Assembly (NCBI RefSeq): GCF_032341175.1
Contig: NZ_CP135435.1
Location: forward strand, 3,782,001-3,846,000
From: Bacillus sp. DTU_2020_1000418_1_SI_GHA_SEK_038
GTDB taxonomy: Bacteria > Bacillota > Bacilli > Bacillales > Cytobacillaceae
Direction: 5' to 3'
DNA length: 64,000 nucleotides
Part shown: in pieces, positions 7,963 to 16,479 of the stretch
Position numbering within the stretch: the first letter of the stretch is position 1
Layout of the letters: each line of letters opens with the position of its first letter
Position numbers and translations under genes: made by a program
The notes under the pieces: generated by a model
The model's database searches: none
Told to the model about the DNA's origin: nothing
The model's input: the letters and a program-made list of their open reading frames with translations, nothing else

Positions 7963-9420
7963 TTAAAAATCCAACTCCCCCAGCATTTCATAAGCGCTGT
8001 CTCTTGCTAGATTATGGGACTGCCATGAACGGCTTTTTACATGCTCTCTTTCTTCCTTACGCTGCATAAGCAGAGTTTCTAGTCCTTGAACGTCAGGATT
8101 CCTTTCATAAAGCTCAATTAAACCCATTATTCCTGTTGAAGACAAGCTGTTCAAATACTGAATATCTATTTTCCCTGTCGTATCAAAGCGAGCCATATTT
8201 TGATCCACAACAATTCTATCAATATTAGCGATATTAATCCCTGCATAATAAATAAGTGCTGCAATAAAATAAAAACGGATTAACGATAACCTCTCAATCC
8301 AGATTTTTACAAGAGTATAAGCAAAGATAACCATTAGGAAAATCATAAAGGAATGTGCGAGAACCCGTGTTAATGTGAATCCATAAGCATCCTCATACAT
8401 CGTTAATCGCATGAAAGCTGACGTCAGAAGGACCCCACTCGATAGGATAAGGATGGTTAAAGCGGAATTAATTGTTTTTTTCAACATGCCTTGAATTTTT
8501 TTTGTGAAATTGATAACCCCAGTTATAACAGTCAAGTTGATCAATGTGACAAAAAGCAGTTCAAAAAACCCGCGACGAGCATATTCAGCATACGTGAAAC
8601 CTTCATCCAGCGTACCGCTGAAGAAGTACTTGAACTGTACGGCAACGAATATTACATATACAACATCAAGGAGCAGCAGTACAGTAAGTGCAATGATTCC
8701 ATCCACCCCAAAAGGCTTAAAGAGGCCTTCTTTTTGGATAATATGGATATTCTTTCGAAAAAGAACTTGTAGGAATCCAAAGAAACTGAAAGTATATATG
8801 AGAATGATGACCAATCGGAAGACATATTCTCCATTAATGTTGAACAAACCCGGGATACTACTTAAAAGTCTTTCAAATTGAGTATCAGCAGACATCAGCA
8901 AATTTAGAATGACAAACAAAAACGGGAAAGAGATAGCTACTCCAATCAGAACCTTTTTCCAAATATCATTTTGTTTTTCGGTGCTGCCACGCCTTGTCAG
9001 ATTAACAGTATATTTAGTGAAAAGGGCACTATACCGAATTCCGTCAATCAAGCGTAGTAAAGTGTAACTAATGAAATATATGCTGCTCCACTCTATTTTC
9101 TTTGGGGAAGTAATCAATGCAAGATGGAAGATAACAAGTGCCGGTATCAAAAGAATATTTAACGCATAAAAAAGTGCAGTGTCATACAGATAATAACTTG
9201 CGGCTAAAAGCCATATTACGATTAATATTAAATAGCCAAACCGCTGATGCGAAAAGGAAAATGTCCGAAATCTCCAGAAAAATAGGGCGTAAAATACAGC
9301 AATGAAAAGAAAGTAGGAGATGCCAATCTGATACCTGAAGAATGCTTCTTCTGCCATAATCCCCATTAAAAAACACAAGAAGAAGAAAATCCAATCAATC
9401 CTTTCGATTTTGATTTCCAT
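7963..9420 (-). CDS. DUF4153/DUF4173-type multipass membrane protein
   Basis: A 485-residue very hydrophobic protein with about 12 predicted transmembrane segments and a short charged C-terminal tail (RKEEREHVKSRS region). It fits the DUF4153/DUF4173 family often found beside PadR regulators and HAAS-domain proteins; molecular function unknown. It is separated from the HAAS gene by a terminator but carries two palindromes upstream (9442-9454 and 9459-9471) that match one upstream of padR, so it is probably part of the same regulon. GGAGGC precedes the start. Confidence 0.7.
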   Translation of the reverse strand: MEIKIERIDWIFFFLCFLMGIMAEEAFFRYQIGISYFLFIAVFYALFFWRFRTFSFSHQRFGYLILIVIWLLAASYYLYDTALFYALNILLIPALVIFHLALITSPKKIEWSSIYFISYTLLRLIDGIRYSALFTKYTVNLTRRGSTEKQNDIWKKVLIGVAISFPFLFVILNLLMSADTQFERLLSSIPGLFNINGEYVFRLVIILIYTFSFFGFLQVLFRKNIHIIQKEGLFKPFGVDGIIALTVLLLLDVVYVIFVAVQFKYFFSGTLDEGFTYAEYARRGFFELLFVTLINLTVITGVINFTKKIQGMLKKTINSALTILILSSGVLLTSAFMRLTMYEDAYGFTLTRVLAHSFMIFLMVIFAYTLVKIWIERLSLIRFYFIAALIYYAGINIANIDRIVVDQNMARFDTTGKIDIQYLNSLSSTGIMGLIELYERNPDVQGLETLLMQRKEEREHVKSRSWQSHNLARDSAYEMLGELDF

Positions 9421-9441
9421 TAATAAAGCCTCCTTTTATAT

Positions 9442-9471
9442 ATAGAGTTTCTATATATGTAGATATTCTAT
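9442..9471. promoter_or_regulatory. two PadR-type palindromes upstream of the DUF4153-type gene
   Basis: ATAGAGTTTCTAT (9442-9454) and GTAGATATTCTAT (9459-9471) both fit RTAGANNNTCTAY. The same box, GTAGAAATTCTAC, lies upstream of padR at 10488-10500. The shared box suggests control by that PadR protein. Confidence 0.6.
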
Positions 9472-9481
9472 GTATCAGTGC

Positions 9482-9510
9482 AAAAAAAAGCTTATACTGA
9501 AGCTTTTTTT
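9482..9510. terminator. terminator overlapping the end of the HAAS gene
   Basis: AAAAAAAAGCTT-ATACTG-AAGCTTTTTTT is a short stem with U-runs on both strands; it includes the last codons of the HAAS gene. Confidence 0.75.
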
Positions 9511-10130
9511 CCCCATCTGTAGCTAATCAGGCAAACTGGGTACAAAAGTAACGTCATTAGAATACAGATCCCGATAAAGGTTTCTGTCAGCAATGGACTA
9601 AACCATTCATGGGGAATGATTCGAAAAATGGTTAAAACCATTAATATTAAATTTGGTACTAAAGCCAAGAAGAATGTCGTTTTCATCAGCGATTTGCCTT
9701 TATGTCCAAAGCCTCTGCCAATTTCGTATCCAAGCAATGCCCAGAAAAACAAGTAGATGAGCGCAATTAAGATGGGAAAAGAAGTCAATTGAACCCACAA
9801 GCTTGTGAGCCAGCTCCAATCAAGCAGATTATGCGCAAGAGTAAGGACAGAACCCGCAGCGAAAAATAGAATATTAACCGCAATAAACAGCCATTTCATA
9901 TTGCTCGGCGTAATAGAAAGCTCCTCTTTCCAAATCGCGGCAATCTCTTCAGGAGTTCCGAACCTTGAGTAAACTTGATCGCGTATCTCAGATTCATCTT
10001 CCAATTTGAAGAGTTCTACAAGGAGATTATCGAGATGTGCATCATATTCCTTTAAGATTGACTCTTTTTCACTATGATTGTAGAGATGCTTTGCAAGTTC
10101 TTCTAAAAATTCATCCTTCAGCCGGTCCAT
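9492..10130 (-). CDS. HAAS-domain membrane protein (DUF1700-like)
   Basis: A 212-residue protein. The N-terminal 75 residues are a soluble helical HAAS-type signalling domain ([12 protein letters not shown], then [16 protein letters not shown]), followed by four transmembrane segments. Such proteins sit directly downstream of PadR repressors and are thought to take part in envelope-stress sensing. It overlaps padR by 20 nt, so it is translationally coupled; GGGGAG lies 8 nt before the start. Confidence 0.8.
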   Translation of the reverse strand: MDRLKDEFLEELAKHLYNHSEKESILKEYDAHLDNLLVELFKLEDESEIRDQVYSRFGTPEEIAAIWKEELSITPSNMKWLFIAVNILFFAAGSVLTLAHNLLDWSWLTSLWVQLTSFPILIALIYLFFWALLGYEIGRGFGHKGKSLMKTTFFLALVPNLILMVLTIFRIIPHEWFSPLLTETFIGICILMTLLLYPVCLISYRWGKKASV

Positions 10131-10458
10131 GCTTTTTTCTCCCCATCACCTTGTTCATGACAGAAACAAAGTCGTTCCACTCACGGGTTTTTTCTAGAAG
10201 CATTTCTTTCCCTGCCTCCGTAATACGATAATACTTCCTGGCAGGTCCCTTCTCCTGCTCTTGCCAATAGCATTCAATGTATTCCTGCTTTTCAAGCTTA
10301 TGAAGAGCCGGATACAATGTGCCTTCCTTGAAGGAGAACTCATTTTCGCTGCGCTTCTCCAGTTCTTTAACAATCTCATACCCATACATATCCCGATCAC
10401 CAAGCATTTGAAGGAGCAACAGGGATGAACTTCCTTTGACCAATTCACGATTAAACAT
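10111..10458 (-). CDS. PadR-family transcriptional regulator
   Basis: A 115-residue winged-helix regulator. The PadR pattern is visible: [20 protein letters not shown], then [20 protein letters not shown] and the wing [17 protein letters not shown], with a short C-terminal dimerisation helix. First gene of a padR-HAAS operon and probably autoregulated through the palindrome at 10488-10500. The effector is unknown; relatives respond to phenolics or cell-wall stress. Confidence 0.92.
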   Translation of the reverse strand: MFNRELVKGSSSLLLLQMLGDRDMYGYEIVKELEKRSENEFSFKEGTLYPALHKLEKQEYIECYWQEQEKGPARKYYRITEAGKEMLLEKTREWNDFVSVMNKVMGRKKHGPAEG

Positions 10459-10487
10459 ATTTTCACCTACCTAGAATTATTAGGTAT

Positions 10488-10500
10488 GTAGAAATTCTAC
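10488..10500. promoter_or_regulatory. PadR-type operator upstream of padR
   Basis: GTAGAAATTCTAC is a near-perfect palindrome 30 bp upstream of padR. A wider arm pair, TAGAATT (10472-10478) with AATTCTA (10493-10499), overlaps it. Confidence 0.6.
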
Positions 10501-10572
10501 ACCTCTCAAAGATAAATGTAAAGCATAGAATATAATTTTTTCCAGTTCGCTCTCGTGCTTTCACACTAAATC

Positions 10573-11550
10573 CTAACCTCTAATCATTTGTATCAGTTCC
10601 TCCAGCTTCTTCCTTCTTTCTGCACGTGCTTGCATGGCCTGATCAATCGTTACGGTGATAAAGCGGCACTTGGATAATGGTCTTGATTGTGCGATTAGAT
10701 CCAGGTCTTGGCTAATAACCGTGCCAATCGTGATAAACCCCCCGCCCGTTGTTGCATCATTTTGCAGAACAATTAGTTCTTCCTCGTTTGTAAATAAAAC
10801 GGAACCAATTGGATAGGCAATATCAACGACATTGGAAAAACTATTCCCTGCACCGAATGGCGGATTCTGCTCGGTAAATTCCACTTTTGGACCCTTATAA
10901 CGGTAAGCAACTCGATTCGATTCGTGTGATACCGTCCATTCTGAATTGAGAAAGGTTTTTAGAGCAAGATCATTCATTAAATAACCCGTAATCCCCATCA
11001 TCACTCGTAATTCTTGAAAATCGCTAAAGGACGGGATATATTCGATTGGGATCGTTTTTCCGATTCTCTTGAAGGCATCGGGTAATGGCTCATTTATTTG
11101 GATCCTATCTCCAGCGGCTAATTTTCTGCCTTGAAAACCGCCAATTCTACTTAATTCATAGGTTGATTTACTGCCCATAACATCAGGTACATGAATACCG
11201 CCAGAAATACACAGATAACTTTTAACCCCTTTAGGGCAAGCTTTTATTTTTAAAATATCTCCTTCTTTTACTTGGTGGTTTTCCCAGAAGGAGATCGGCT
11301 TGTTATTTAAGTAGGATTCCATTGGGGCACCTGTTAGGGCGATTATGCAAGTTTTATGAAACACAAGTTCCCCGCCAATTAACGTCATTTCAATTGCTGC
11401 AAAATCCTTCGGATTTCCGACAAGCAGGTTCCCGATCATATACGAGTATTTATCAGCCGCTCCCGATGGCGGAACGCCCAAATGATATTTTCCAACTCGT
11501 CCCATATCCTGTACGGTTGTCCATAGCCCCGGCTCCCTTACCTCTATCAT
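10573..11550 (-). CDS. pxpC: PxpC-like (KipA) carboxyltransferase-family subunit, copy 1
   Basis: A 325-residue member of the biotin-dependent carboxyltransferase/allophanate hydrolase subunit 2 (KipA, PxpC) family. Signatures include TTVQDMGRVGKYHLGVPPSG at the N-terminus, a GGIHVP core motif and GAGNSFSNVVDIAYPIGS. In the PxpABC enzyme this subunit acts with PxpB in ATP-dependent opening of 5-oxoproline. It abuts pxpB copy 1 (stop and start adjacent). No pxpA lies next to it, unlike copy 2 at 23-25 kb, so it may act with the distant pxpA or have another substrate. Confidence 0.82.
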   Translation of the reverse strand: MIEVREPGLWTTVQDMGRVGKYHLGVPPSGAADKYSYMIGNLLVGNPKDFAAIEMTLIGGELVFHKTCIIALTGAPMESYLNNKPISFWENHQVKEGDILKIKACPKGVKSYLCISGGIHVPDVMGSKSTYELSRIGGFQGRKLAAGDRIQINEPLPDAFKRIGKTIPIEYIPSFSDFQELRVMMGITGYLMNDLALKTFLNSEWTVSHESNRVAYRYKGPKVEFTEQNPPFGAGNSFSNVVDIAYPIGSVLFTNEEELIVLQNDATTGGGFITIGTVISQDLDLIAQSRPLSKCRFITVTIDQAMQARAERRKKLEELIQMIRG

Positions 11551-12435
11551 TTAAAAGTCCTCCATTAACTCTTGGATATATTGTTTGCCCTTCTCAGCAT
11601 ATTCAAGTGGAGATAGGTCAATTTCTTTCATTTTAAGGCGATACTTACCAGCCTTCTCCTCACTCGTAATCTTATGATATTCAGATTCATTTATTGGACG
11701 GTATTTCCAAATATCACCTGGCCTAGCCAAAAAAGACGTCTCTTGTAATTCTTCTAATTGATTATGCTGATTGACTACAGAAACGGCAGACCGGCCGATA
11801 AGCTGATAGGTGCCTGGTCCGCTTACAGGGTAAATTACATTGAATGCCCCGCCAAGGCCCATGCCTCTTTCCGGTGTTTCCGCTCGGGGACTATTGTATT
11901 TAGGTGCTTGAATGATTTCGTTTGGCTGTAATCCAAGAGGGAAATGCCAGGCCGTTCCTGGAAGAAATCCGACCATCGTAATTAAATAAGGAGTTTCTGA
12001 ATGAGTTTGAATAAATGCTTCCTTGTCTGTAAAACCATTTACTTTCATAACAAATTCGAAGTTAGATAAATCGGGTGAAGGGTGTCTATTTCGAAAGCGA
12101 TGAGAAAATTCCTTCGATACAGGGTCATCGTACCATGCTGGAATTTCAACTATTCGGACTGAAAAATGCAGCTTTGTTGGATCGCTTTTCGTTAAATCAA
12201 TATCTTTTAATAAATCTAGCAAATCTTTTGCCAAGATGATATCCGGGTTGTAGCGAACTAAATAGGACGAATTGGATGGAACAATTTCCATAATTCCAGG
12301 GATATTTCTTTTTCTTAGTTCGTCTGTTACGGCCAAAGCTTTAAAGTTACTCTCAATCCTCATATCACGGGATATTTCAGCATAAATATATTCATCCCCG
12401 CCGAAATTAAAATGAGTTTCAGGCAAATTAAACAT
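11551..12435 (-). CDS. pxpB: PxpB-like (KipI) subunit, copy 1
   Basis: A 294-residue KipI/PxpB (allophanate hydrolase subunit 1) family protein with a cyclophilin-like C-terminal half. Family motifs are GFLPGTAWHFPLG near residue 165 and the RAETPERGMGLGGAFNVIYP region. It is longer than classic KipI (about 240) by N- and C-terminal extensions, as is copy 2. It lies 18 nt downstream of the sigma-54 activator gene and immediately upstream of pxpC copy 1, so the three genes are probably co-transcribed. Confidence 0.82.
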   Translation of the reverse strand: MFNLPETHFNFGGDEYIYAEISRDMRIESNFKALAVTDELRKRNIPGIMEIVPSNSSYLVRYNPDIILAKDLLDLLKDIDLTKSDPTKLHFSVRIVEIPAWYDDPVSKEFSHRFRNRHPSPDLSNFEFVMKVNGFTDKEAFIQTHSETPYLITMVGFLPGTAWHFPLGLQPNEIIQAPKYNSPRAETPERGMGLGGAFNVIYPVSGPGTYQLIGRSAVSVVNQHNQLEELQETSFLARPGDIWKYRPINESEYHKITSEEKAGKYRLKMKEIDLSPLEYAEKGKQYIQELMEDF

Positions 12436-12453
12436 TAGGAGTCACTCCTCTCA

Positions 12454-14493
12454 TTATTTCAGCTTTTTGATCCGCCTGCTGATCGTAGCCGGACTAACTC
12501 CGAGTACTTTTGATAATTTGTCGGCCGTTCGATATTTCTGCATTCCCCGCTCAATTAATTGAGTTTCTAATTCTTCAACAGCCTCTTTCAGCGGCATCAG
12601 CTCTAAAACAAATAACTGTTTTTTCTTCTTCTTCACTTCGCCGTATAAATATTTTAATGCGTGCTCCCGTTGAATCCATTCACCATCTGTCAGCAGAATA
12701 AGCCGCTCCACAATATTTTGGAGCTCTCTTACATTTCCAGGCCATGCATACGTCTCTAATACTTCAATGGCTTCTGGGGTGAAGCTTTTTTTAATATCAT
12801 ACATTTGTTTAAATTTCTCCAAAAAGTGAATCGACAAAGGCAGGATATCTTCCTTTCGCTCGCTTAAGGCAGGGATTCGAAAGGGAATGACATATAATCG
12901 ATAGTATAAATCCTCTCTAAATTCGCCTTGATTGACCATTTCTTGCAAATCCTTATTTGTCGCCGTAATAATCCGAACATTTACAGCAATCGGCCTGACC
13001 CCGCCTATCCTCGTTACTTCTCGTTCCTGCAGCACACGCAATAGCTTAACTTGCATATTTAATGGCAGCTCCCCAATTTCGTCAAGAAAGAGCGTGCCAT
13101 TATTAGCCATCTCAAATAGACCTGCTTTCCCATTTTTGTCTGCACCCGTAAATGAACCTTTCTCGTATCCAAATAATTCACTTTCAATCAGGTTTTCCGG
13201 TATTGCCCCACAGTTTATTCGTACAAACGGCTGCTTACTTCGCGGACTAGCTGTATGGATTTTATGGGCAAATACTTCTTTTCCGACTCCTGAATCGCCT
13301 TCTAGTAAAATAGTTGAATTAAATTGGGCCACTCTTTTAATCTCTGTAACTAATTGCTCGATTTTTTTTGAACGGTATACAAGCCTTTTTTCATTATGAT
13401 TATTTTCAAGTCTATTATGTAAAGATTGATCCGTATCGTCATCTTTAAGGGAGCTGCTTTGCTGGGTAATATCCCTTGAGAGGACAACGACCTTCTCTAA
13501 TTTTCCTTCGTGGTAAACAGGGGTTGCTACTGACCATACCCTGCTGCTTCCAGCGGAATCCTGAATCGCAGTTACCTTTTTCTTTTGCTTTTGGCATAAC
13601 TCAAAAACATTCGGCTGAAAAATGTTCCTTTTCGAAAATTCATCAATATTTTTCCCGATGATATTCTCAGGCTTTTCCACCTTCCAAAAGTCTCCGAGAA
13701 ACATGCCAGCGACACGAATGATTTTTCCGCTACCGTCAATTACGAGTATTTGTTCCTGAGAAGACGCGTAAACAGCCTGTAAATCGGAATTCAAATTTCG
13801 TACAAAATCAAGTTCATGTACGGCTTCCTCAAATACCTCTCTCGAGAAAAAAACATGAACAAGCCCAGTTATAATCCCATCTACCTGTAACGGATAAAAA
13901 TTCCCACTTAATTGTTTGAAATTAATTGATGAATTTACACTGACAAGCGTTTCCCCGTTCAACACCTTATCAAGGTCTTTATCATTCGTTAAAAGAGTTT
14001 TATAGTTTCGAAGCATCAGAAATGAGCTCGGAATGCCTAAAATATTTTCAGCCGTTTCATTAATAAATTCAATTTGATAATTGATATTTGTCCTGACAAT
14101 CCCTACACCCGCTCCATGCAATAGCAGATTGATATCCTTTAACCGCAGCTCACTTATTCCATGCCGTGCCTGTTCAATGGTCGTATAGCCAACAATTTCT
14201 TCCTTCTCATTAATTCCAATTATTAAAGAGACATTATGATAAAATTCAACCGGAGAAAACTGTGGGACTTTTAAAATATCATTTCTATACGTAATCATCT
14301 GTTTAAGATCTGAGGCTTTTGCGATTTGATTCAACAGAAGCTCCTTCGTACAATAACCTACTAGAGACCCTTGATCTGTTACTAAAACAATATCCGCATC
14401 TTGATTTGAAAAGTGGTGAATGACGGATTCAATCGTACTGTGAACATCAACAAAGATTGAAATCGGCTTCAGAATATCCTTCCAAATAATCAA
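12454..14493 (-). CDS. sigma-54-dependent activator with CBS and PAS domains
   Basis: A 679-residue enhancer-binding protein. An N-terminal CBS pair (about residues 5-105) is followed by two PAS-like regions (about 120-220 and 235-345), an AAA+ domain (about 370-600; Walker A GDSGVGKE, Walker B TLFLDEIGEL) and a Fis/TyrR-type HTH at the C-terminus (LSKVLGVSPATISRRIKKLK). The sigma-54 contact loop is GSFTGA, a known variant of GAFTGA. CBS domains usually bind adenine nucleotides, so energy or purine sensing is possible. Two -24/-12 promoters at 25 and 28 kb are its likely targets. A sigma-A promoter lies upstream. Confidence 0.92.
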   Translation of the reverse strand: MIIWKDILKPISIFVDVHSTIESVIHHFSNQDADIVLVTDQGSLVGYCTKELLLNQIAKASDLKQMITYRNDILKVPQFSPVEFYHNVSLIIGINEKEEIVGYTTIEQARHGISELRLKDINLLLHGAGVGIVRTNINYQIEFINETAENILGIPSSFLMLRNYKTLLTNDKDLDKVLNGETLVSVNSSINFKQLSGNFYPLQVDGIITGLVHVFFSREVFEEAVHELDFVRNLNSDLQAVYASSQEQILVIDGSGKIIRVAGMFLGDFWKVEKPENIIGKNIDEFSKRNIFQPNVFELCQKQKKKVTAIQDSAGSSRVWSVATPVYHEGKLEKVVVLSRDITQQSSSLKDDDTDQSLHNRLENNHNEKRLVYRSKKIEQLVTEIKRVAQFNSTILLEGDSGVGKEVFAHKIHTASPRSKQPFVRINCGAIPENLIESELFGYEKGSFTGADKNGKAGLFEMANNGTLFLDEIGELPLNMQVKLLRVLQEREVTRIGGVRPIAVNVRIITATNKDLQEMVNQGEFREDLYYRLYVIPFRIPALSERKEDILPLSIHFLEKFKQMYDIKKSFTPEAIEVLETYAWPGNVRELQNIVERLILLTDGEWIQREHALKYLYGEVKKKKKQLFVLELMPLKEAVEELETQLIERGMQKYRTADKLSKVLGVSPATISRRIKKLK

Positions 14494-14536
14494 CCTATCC
14501 GATCCCTCCTATTTAGCAAGAATCCCATATAAGGCT

Positions 14537-14565
14537 ATTATACTTTTTCAATGAACGAATTGGAA
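14537..14565 (-). promoter_or_regulatory. sigma-A promoter for the sigma-54 activator
   Basis: On minus: TTCCAA (14560-14565), a 17-nt spacer and a perfect TATAAT (14537-14542), 44 bp upstream of the start codon. The activator thus seems to be made by housekeeping polymerase. Confidence 0.5.
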
Positions 14566-14592
14566 ATTAATATACTGAAAATATAAACATTT

Positions 14593-15222
14593 CTATTTAT
14601 TCAAATTCCTGGCTTTTTCATATACTTCAGGTGTATCAACATCGAATAATATACCGCTATCTTCCACAGAAATGGATTGACGGGTAGAGATTTTACTAAT
14701 AATCGCTTTCGCACCTTGATCCCCTTGAATCTGCATAAATAGATTTCTATCAAGATGTCCAAAAAAAACAGGGTGCCCTGTCATTCCATTGAATTCGGGC
14801 CGTATAACAAAGCTTTCGTCTTGATTTTTTAGCATGTCTTTTCCTATTTGAAAAATGGTTTGAACAGTACTTTGAGAAATAAATGGAAGGTCGCCAAGGA
14901 ATACCATCACTCCTGAATGCTGGCTTCCTGCCTTTGCAATGCCTGTTTTTAATGAGGAGCCTTGCCCAGATAAATAATCTTTATTGACAACCCAGCGAAA
15001 TCGCGGATCCTTTATTGAAATAGTTTTTTGTATTTTATCAGCTTCACAGCCGATGACCGTTATAATTTCGGAAAAATTTGCGGTGGATGCCGATCGAATA
15101 ACATGCTCTAAAAGCGGCCGCCCCTTTAATTCTAGTAATTGCTTTGGCTGCCCCATACGAGAAGACGTACCGGCAGCAAGAATAATAGCACAAATAGATG
15201 GGTTCATCGTATGCTCATTCAT
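14593..15222 (-). CDS. MocA-like molybdenum cofactor cytidylyltransferase
   Basis: A 209-residue nucleotidyltransferase with the MobA/MocA signature LAAGTSSRMGQPKQLLELKG at its N-terminus and GDLPFIS as the metal-binding motif. The family makes molybdopterin cytosine dinucleotide for xanthine-dehydrogenase-type enzymes, which fits the hydroxylase genes upstream. I start at 15222, where the ATG overlaps the TGA of the XdhC gene as ATGA and GAAGGA lies 6 nt upstream; an in-frame ATG at 15240 is possible but would lie inside that gene. Confidence 0.85.
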   Translation of the reverse strand: MNEHTMNPSICAIILAAGTSSRMGQPKQLLELKGRPLLEHVIRSASTANFSEIITVIGCEADKIQKTISIKDPRFRWVVNKDYLSGQGSSLKTGIAKAGSQHSGVMVFLGDLPFISQSTVQTIFQIGKDMLKNQDESFVIRPEFNGMTGHPVFFGHLDRNLFMQIQGDQGAKAIISKISTRQSISVEDSGILFDVDTPEVYEKARNLNK

Positions 15223-16040
15223 ACCGGTTCCTTCGTGCACGCAGCTCTATGAATATATTCAGATCCTTGTAAAAATCCGCCCGAATGGCCATTCTTTTTC
15301 GCAACGACCTCCGCTAGAATACTAAGGGCGATTTCTTCAGGCGATACAGCTCCAATATCTAAACCAATTGGACTGTACATTCTATTAAGTTCAATTTCAT
15401 CGAAAAAGACACCGCCTTCTTCTAGTCCCTCTATCATCCGAATGCGGCGGGAGCGTGGGCCAAGAACACCAATATATGGCGATGGGGAGCGCAAGACAAA
15501 TTTCAATGTTTCCTGGTCTCTTTCAATATGGTGATTCATGACAACAATATACGTTCTTCGGCCGATCTTAATTTTTTCCTGAAATTCAGACGTTTTGGCA
15601 ATAATTCTGTTAGTTCCCGGAAAACGATCCTCATTATTATAAAATTCACGCTGGTCTACAACTGTTGTTTTAAACCCTAAAGAAACTGCATATTTGGCTA
15701 CTGGAATGGCATCGTGTCCGGCACCGAAAATCATCAGTTCCACTGGAGGGATATACACATCTATGAATACATGAATCTCATTTCCATCTGGCAGTGTGAA
15801 TACTCGAGTCTCCGATTTCGGATTTGTTTCATTTAATTTTCTTCTTGCCAGTTCTGTTATCCTTAGATTAATGTCCTCATCGCCAAGGTCGCCAATCGTT
15901 TCATGGCTTCCAGAAATAAATAAACGGTAAGGCTCTTTTGATTGATGTGATGGATTGATTGGCAGAATGGTTGCCAGAACACACTCCCGCTCTTCTTCGA
16001 AACTCGTTAACCATGCTTCAAATGGTGATAGGTTTAACAT
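15219..16040 (-). CDS. XdhC-family Mo-hydroxylase maturation factor (Rossmann part)
   Basis: A 273-residue protein carrying the XdhC C-terminal Rossmann-type domain: VELMIFGAGHDAIPVAKYA near residue 120, then VVDQREFYNNEDRFP and YIGVLGPRSRR. XdhC proteins bind the sulfurated cofactor and insert it into the Mo-hydroxylase. The CoxI/XdhC N-terminal domain found in single-chain XdhC is missing here and is encoded by the separate upstream gene (16061-16387). Confidence 0.85.
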   Translation of the reverse strand: MLNLSPFEAWLTSFEEERECVLATILPINPSHQSKEPYRLFISGSHETIGDLGDEDINLRITELARRKLNETNPKSETRVFTLPDGNEIHVFIDVYIPPVELMIFGAGHDAIPVAKYAVSLGFKTTVVDQREFYNNEDRFPGTNRIIAKTSEFQEKIKIGRRTYIVVMNHHIERDQETLKFVLRSPSPYIGVLGPRSRRIRMIEGLEEGGVFFDEIELNRMYSPIGLDIGAVSPEEIALSILAEVVAKKNGHSGGFLQGSEYIHRAACTKEPV

Positions 16041-16060
16041 ATTACCCCTCCATCAATTAT

Positions 16061-16387
16061 TTAATAAGGCTCGACAGGTTCAATGTAAATTTTCACCGTG
16101 CCTGGGCAGCCCAGTCCGAGTCCCCATACTAGATCCTCGTCTAAATCGTATGTCCTCAGAATAGGAGTTCCTGACGCCATCACAGATTTTGCCACTTCTG
16201 CAACATCCGACTCCAGACATCCTCCAGAAATCATCCCGATCATGTTATCTTCCTCATCAACCAGCATCTTCGCCCCTTCTCTTTTATAAGCAGAACCCGC
16301 AACACTTACAACAGTGGCTAATGCTGATTTCCGACCTGATTTTCGTGTGTTGTTAATGGCTTCAATAATTAATTCATTATCGGTCAT
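16061..16387 (-). CDS. XdhC/CoxI N-terminal domain protein
   Basis: A 108-residue protein that is the XdhC_CoxI domain alone: ALATVVSVAGSAYKREGAKM, ISGGCLESDV and GLGLGCPG. With the next gene it rebuilds a full-length XdhC split in two. AGGAGG precedes the ATG. A terminator separates it from coxM upstream, so the two xdhC parts and mocA may form their own transcript or depend on read-through. Confidence 0.85.
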   Translation of the reverse strand: MTDNELIIEAINNTRKSGRKSALATVVSVAGSAYKREGAKMLVDEEDNMIGMISGGCLESDVAEVAKSVMASGTPILRTYDLDEDLVWGLGLGCPGTVKIYIEPVEPY

Positions 16388-16424
16388 CCTTTTACCTCCT
16401 AAGAATTACGAATTATCCCAATTT

Positions 16425-16460
16425 AAAAAGGGGGCATTTCTCAATTAAGATGCGCCCCCT
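16425..16460 (-). terminator. terminator between coxM and the xdhC genes
   Basis: On minus, AGGGGGCGCAT and ATGCCCCCTTTTT form a GC-rich stem with one bulge and a U5 tail, directly after the FAD-subunit gene. Confidence 0.8.
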
Positions 16461-16479
16461 ATTCTATTAAACTATTTTT

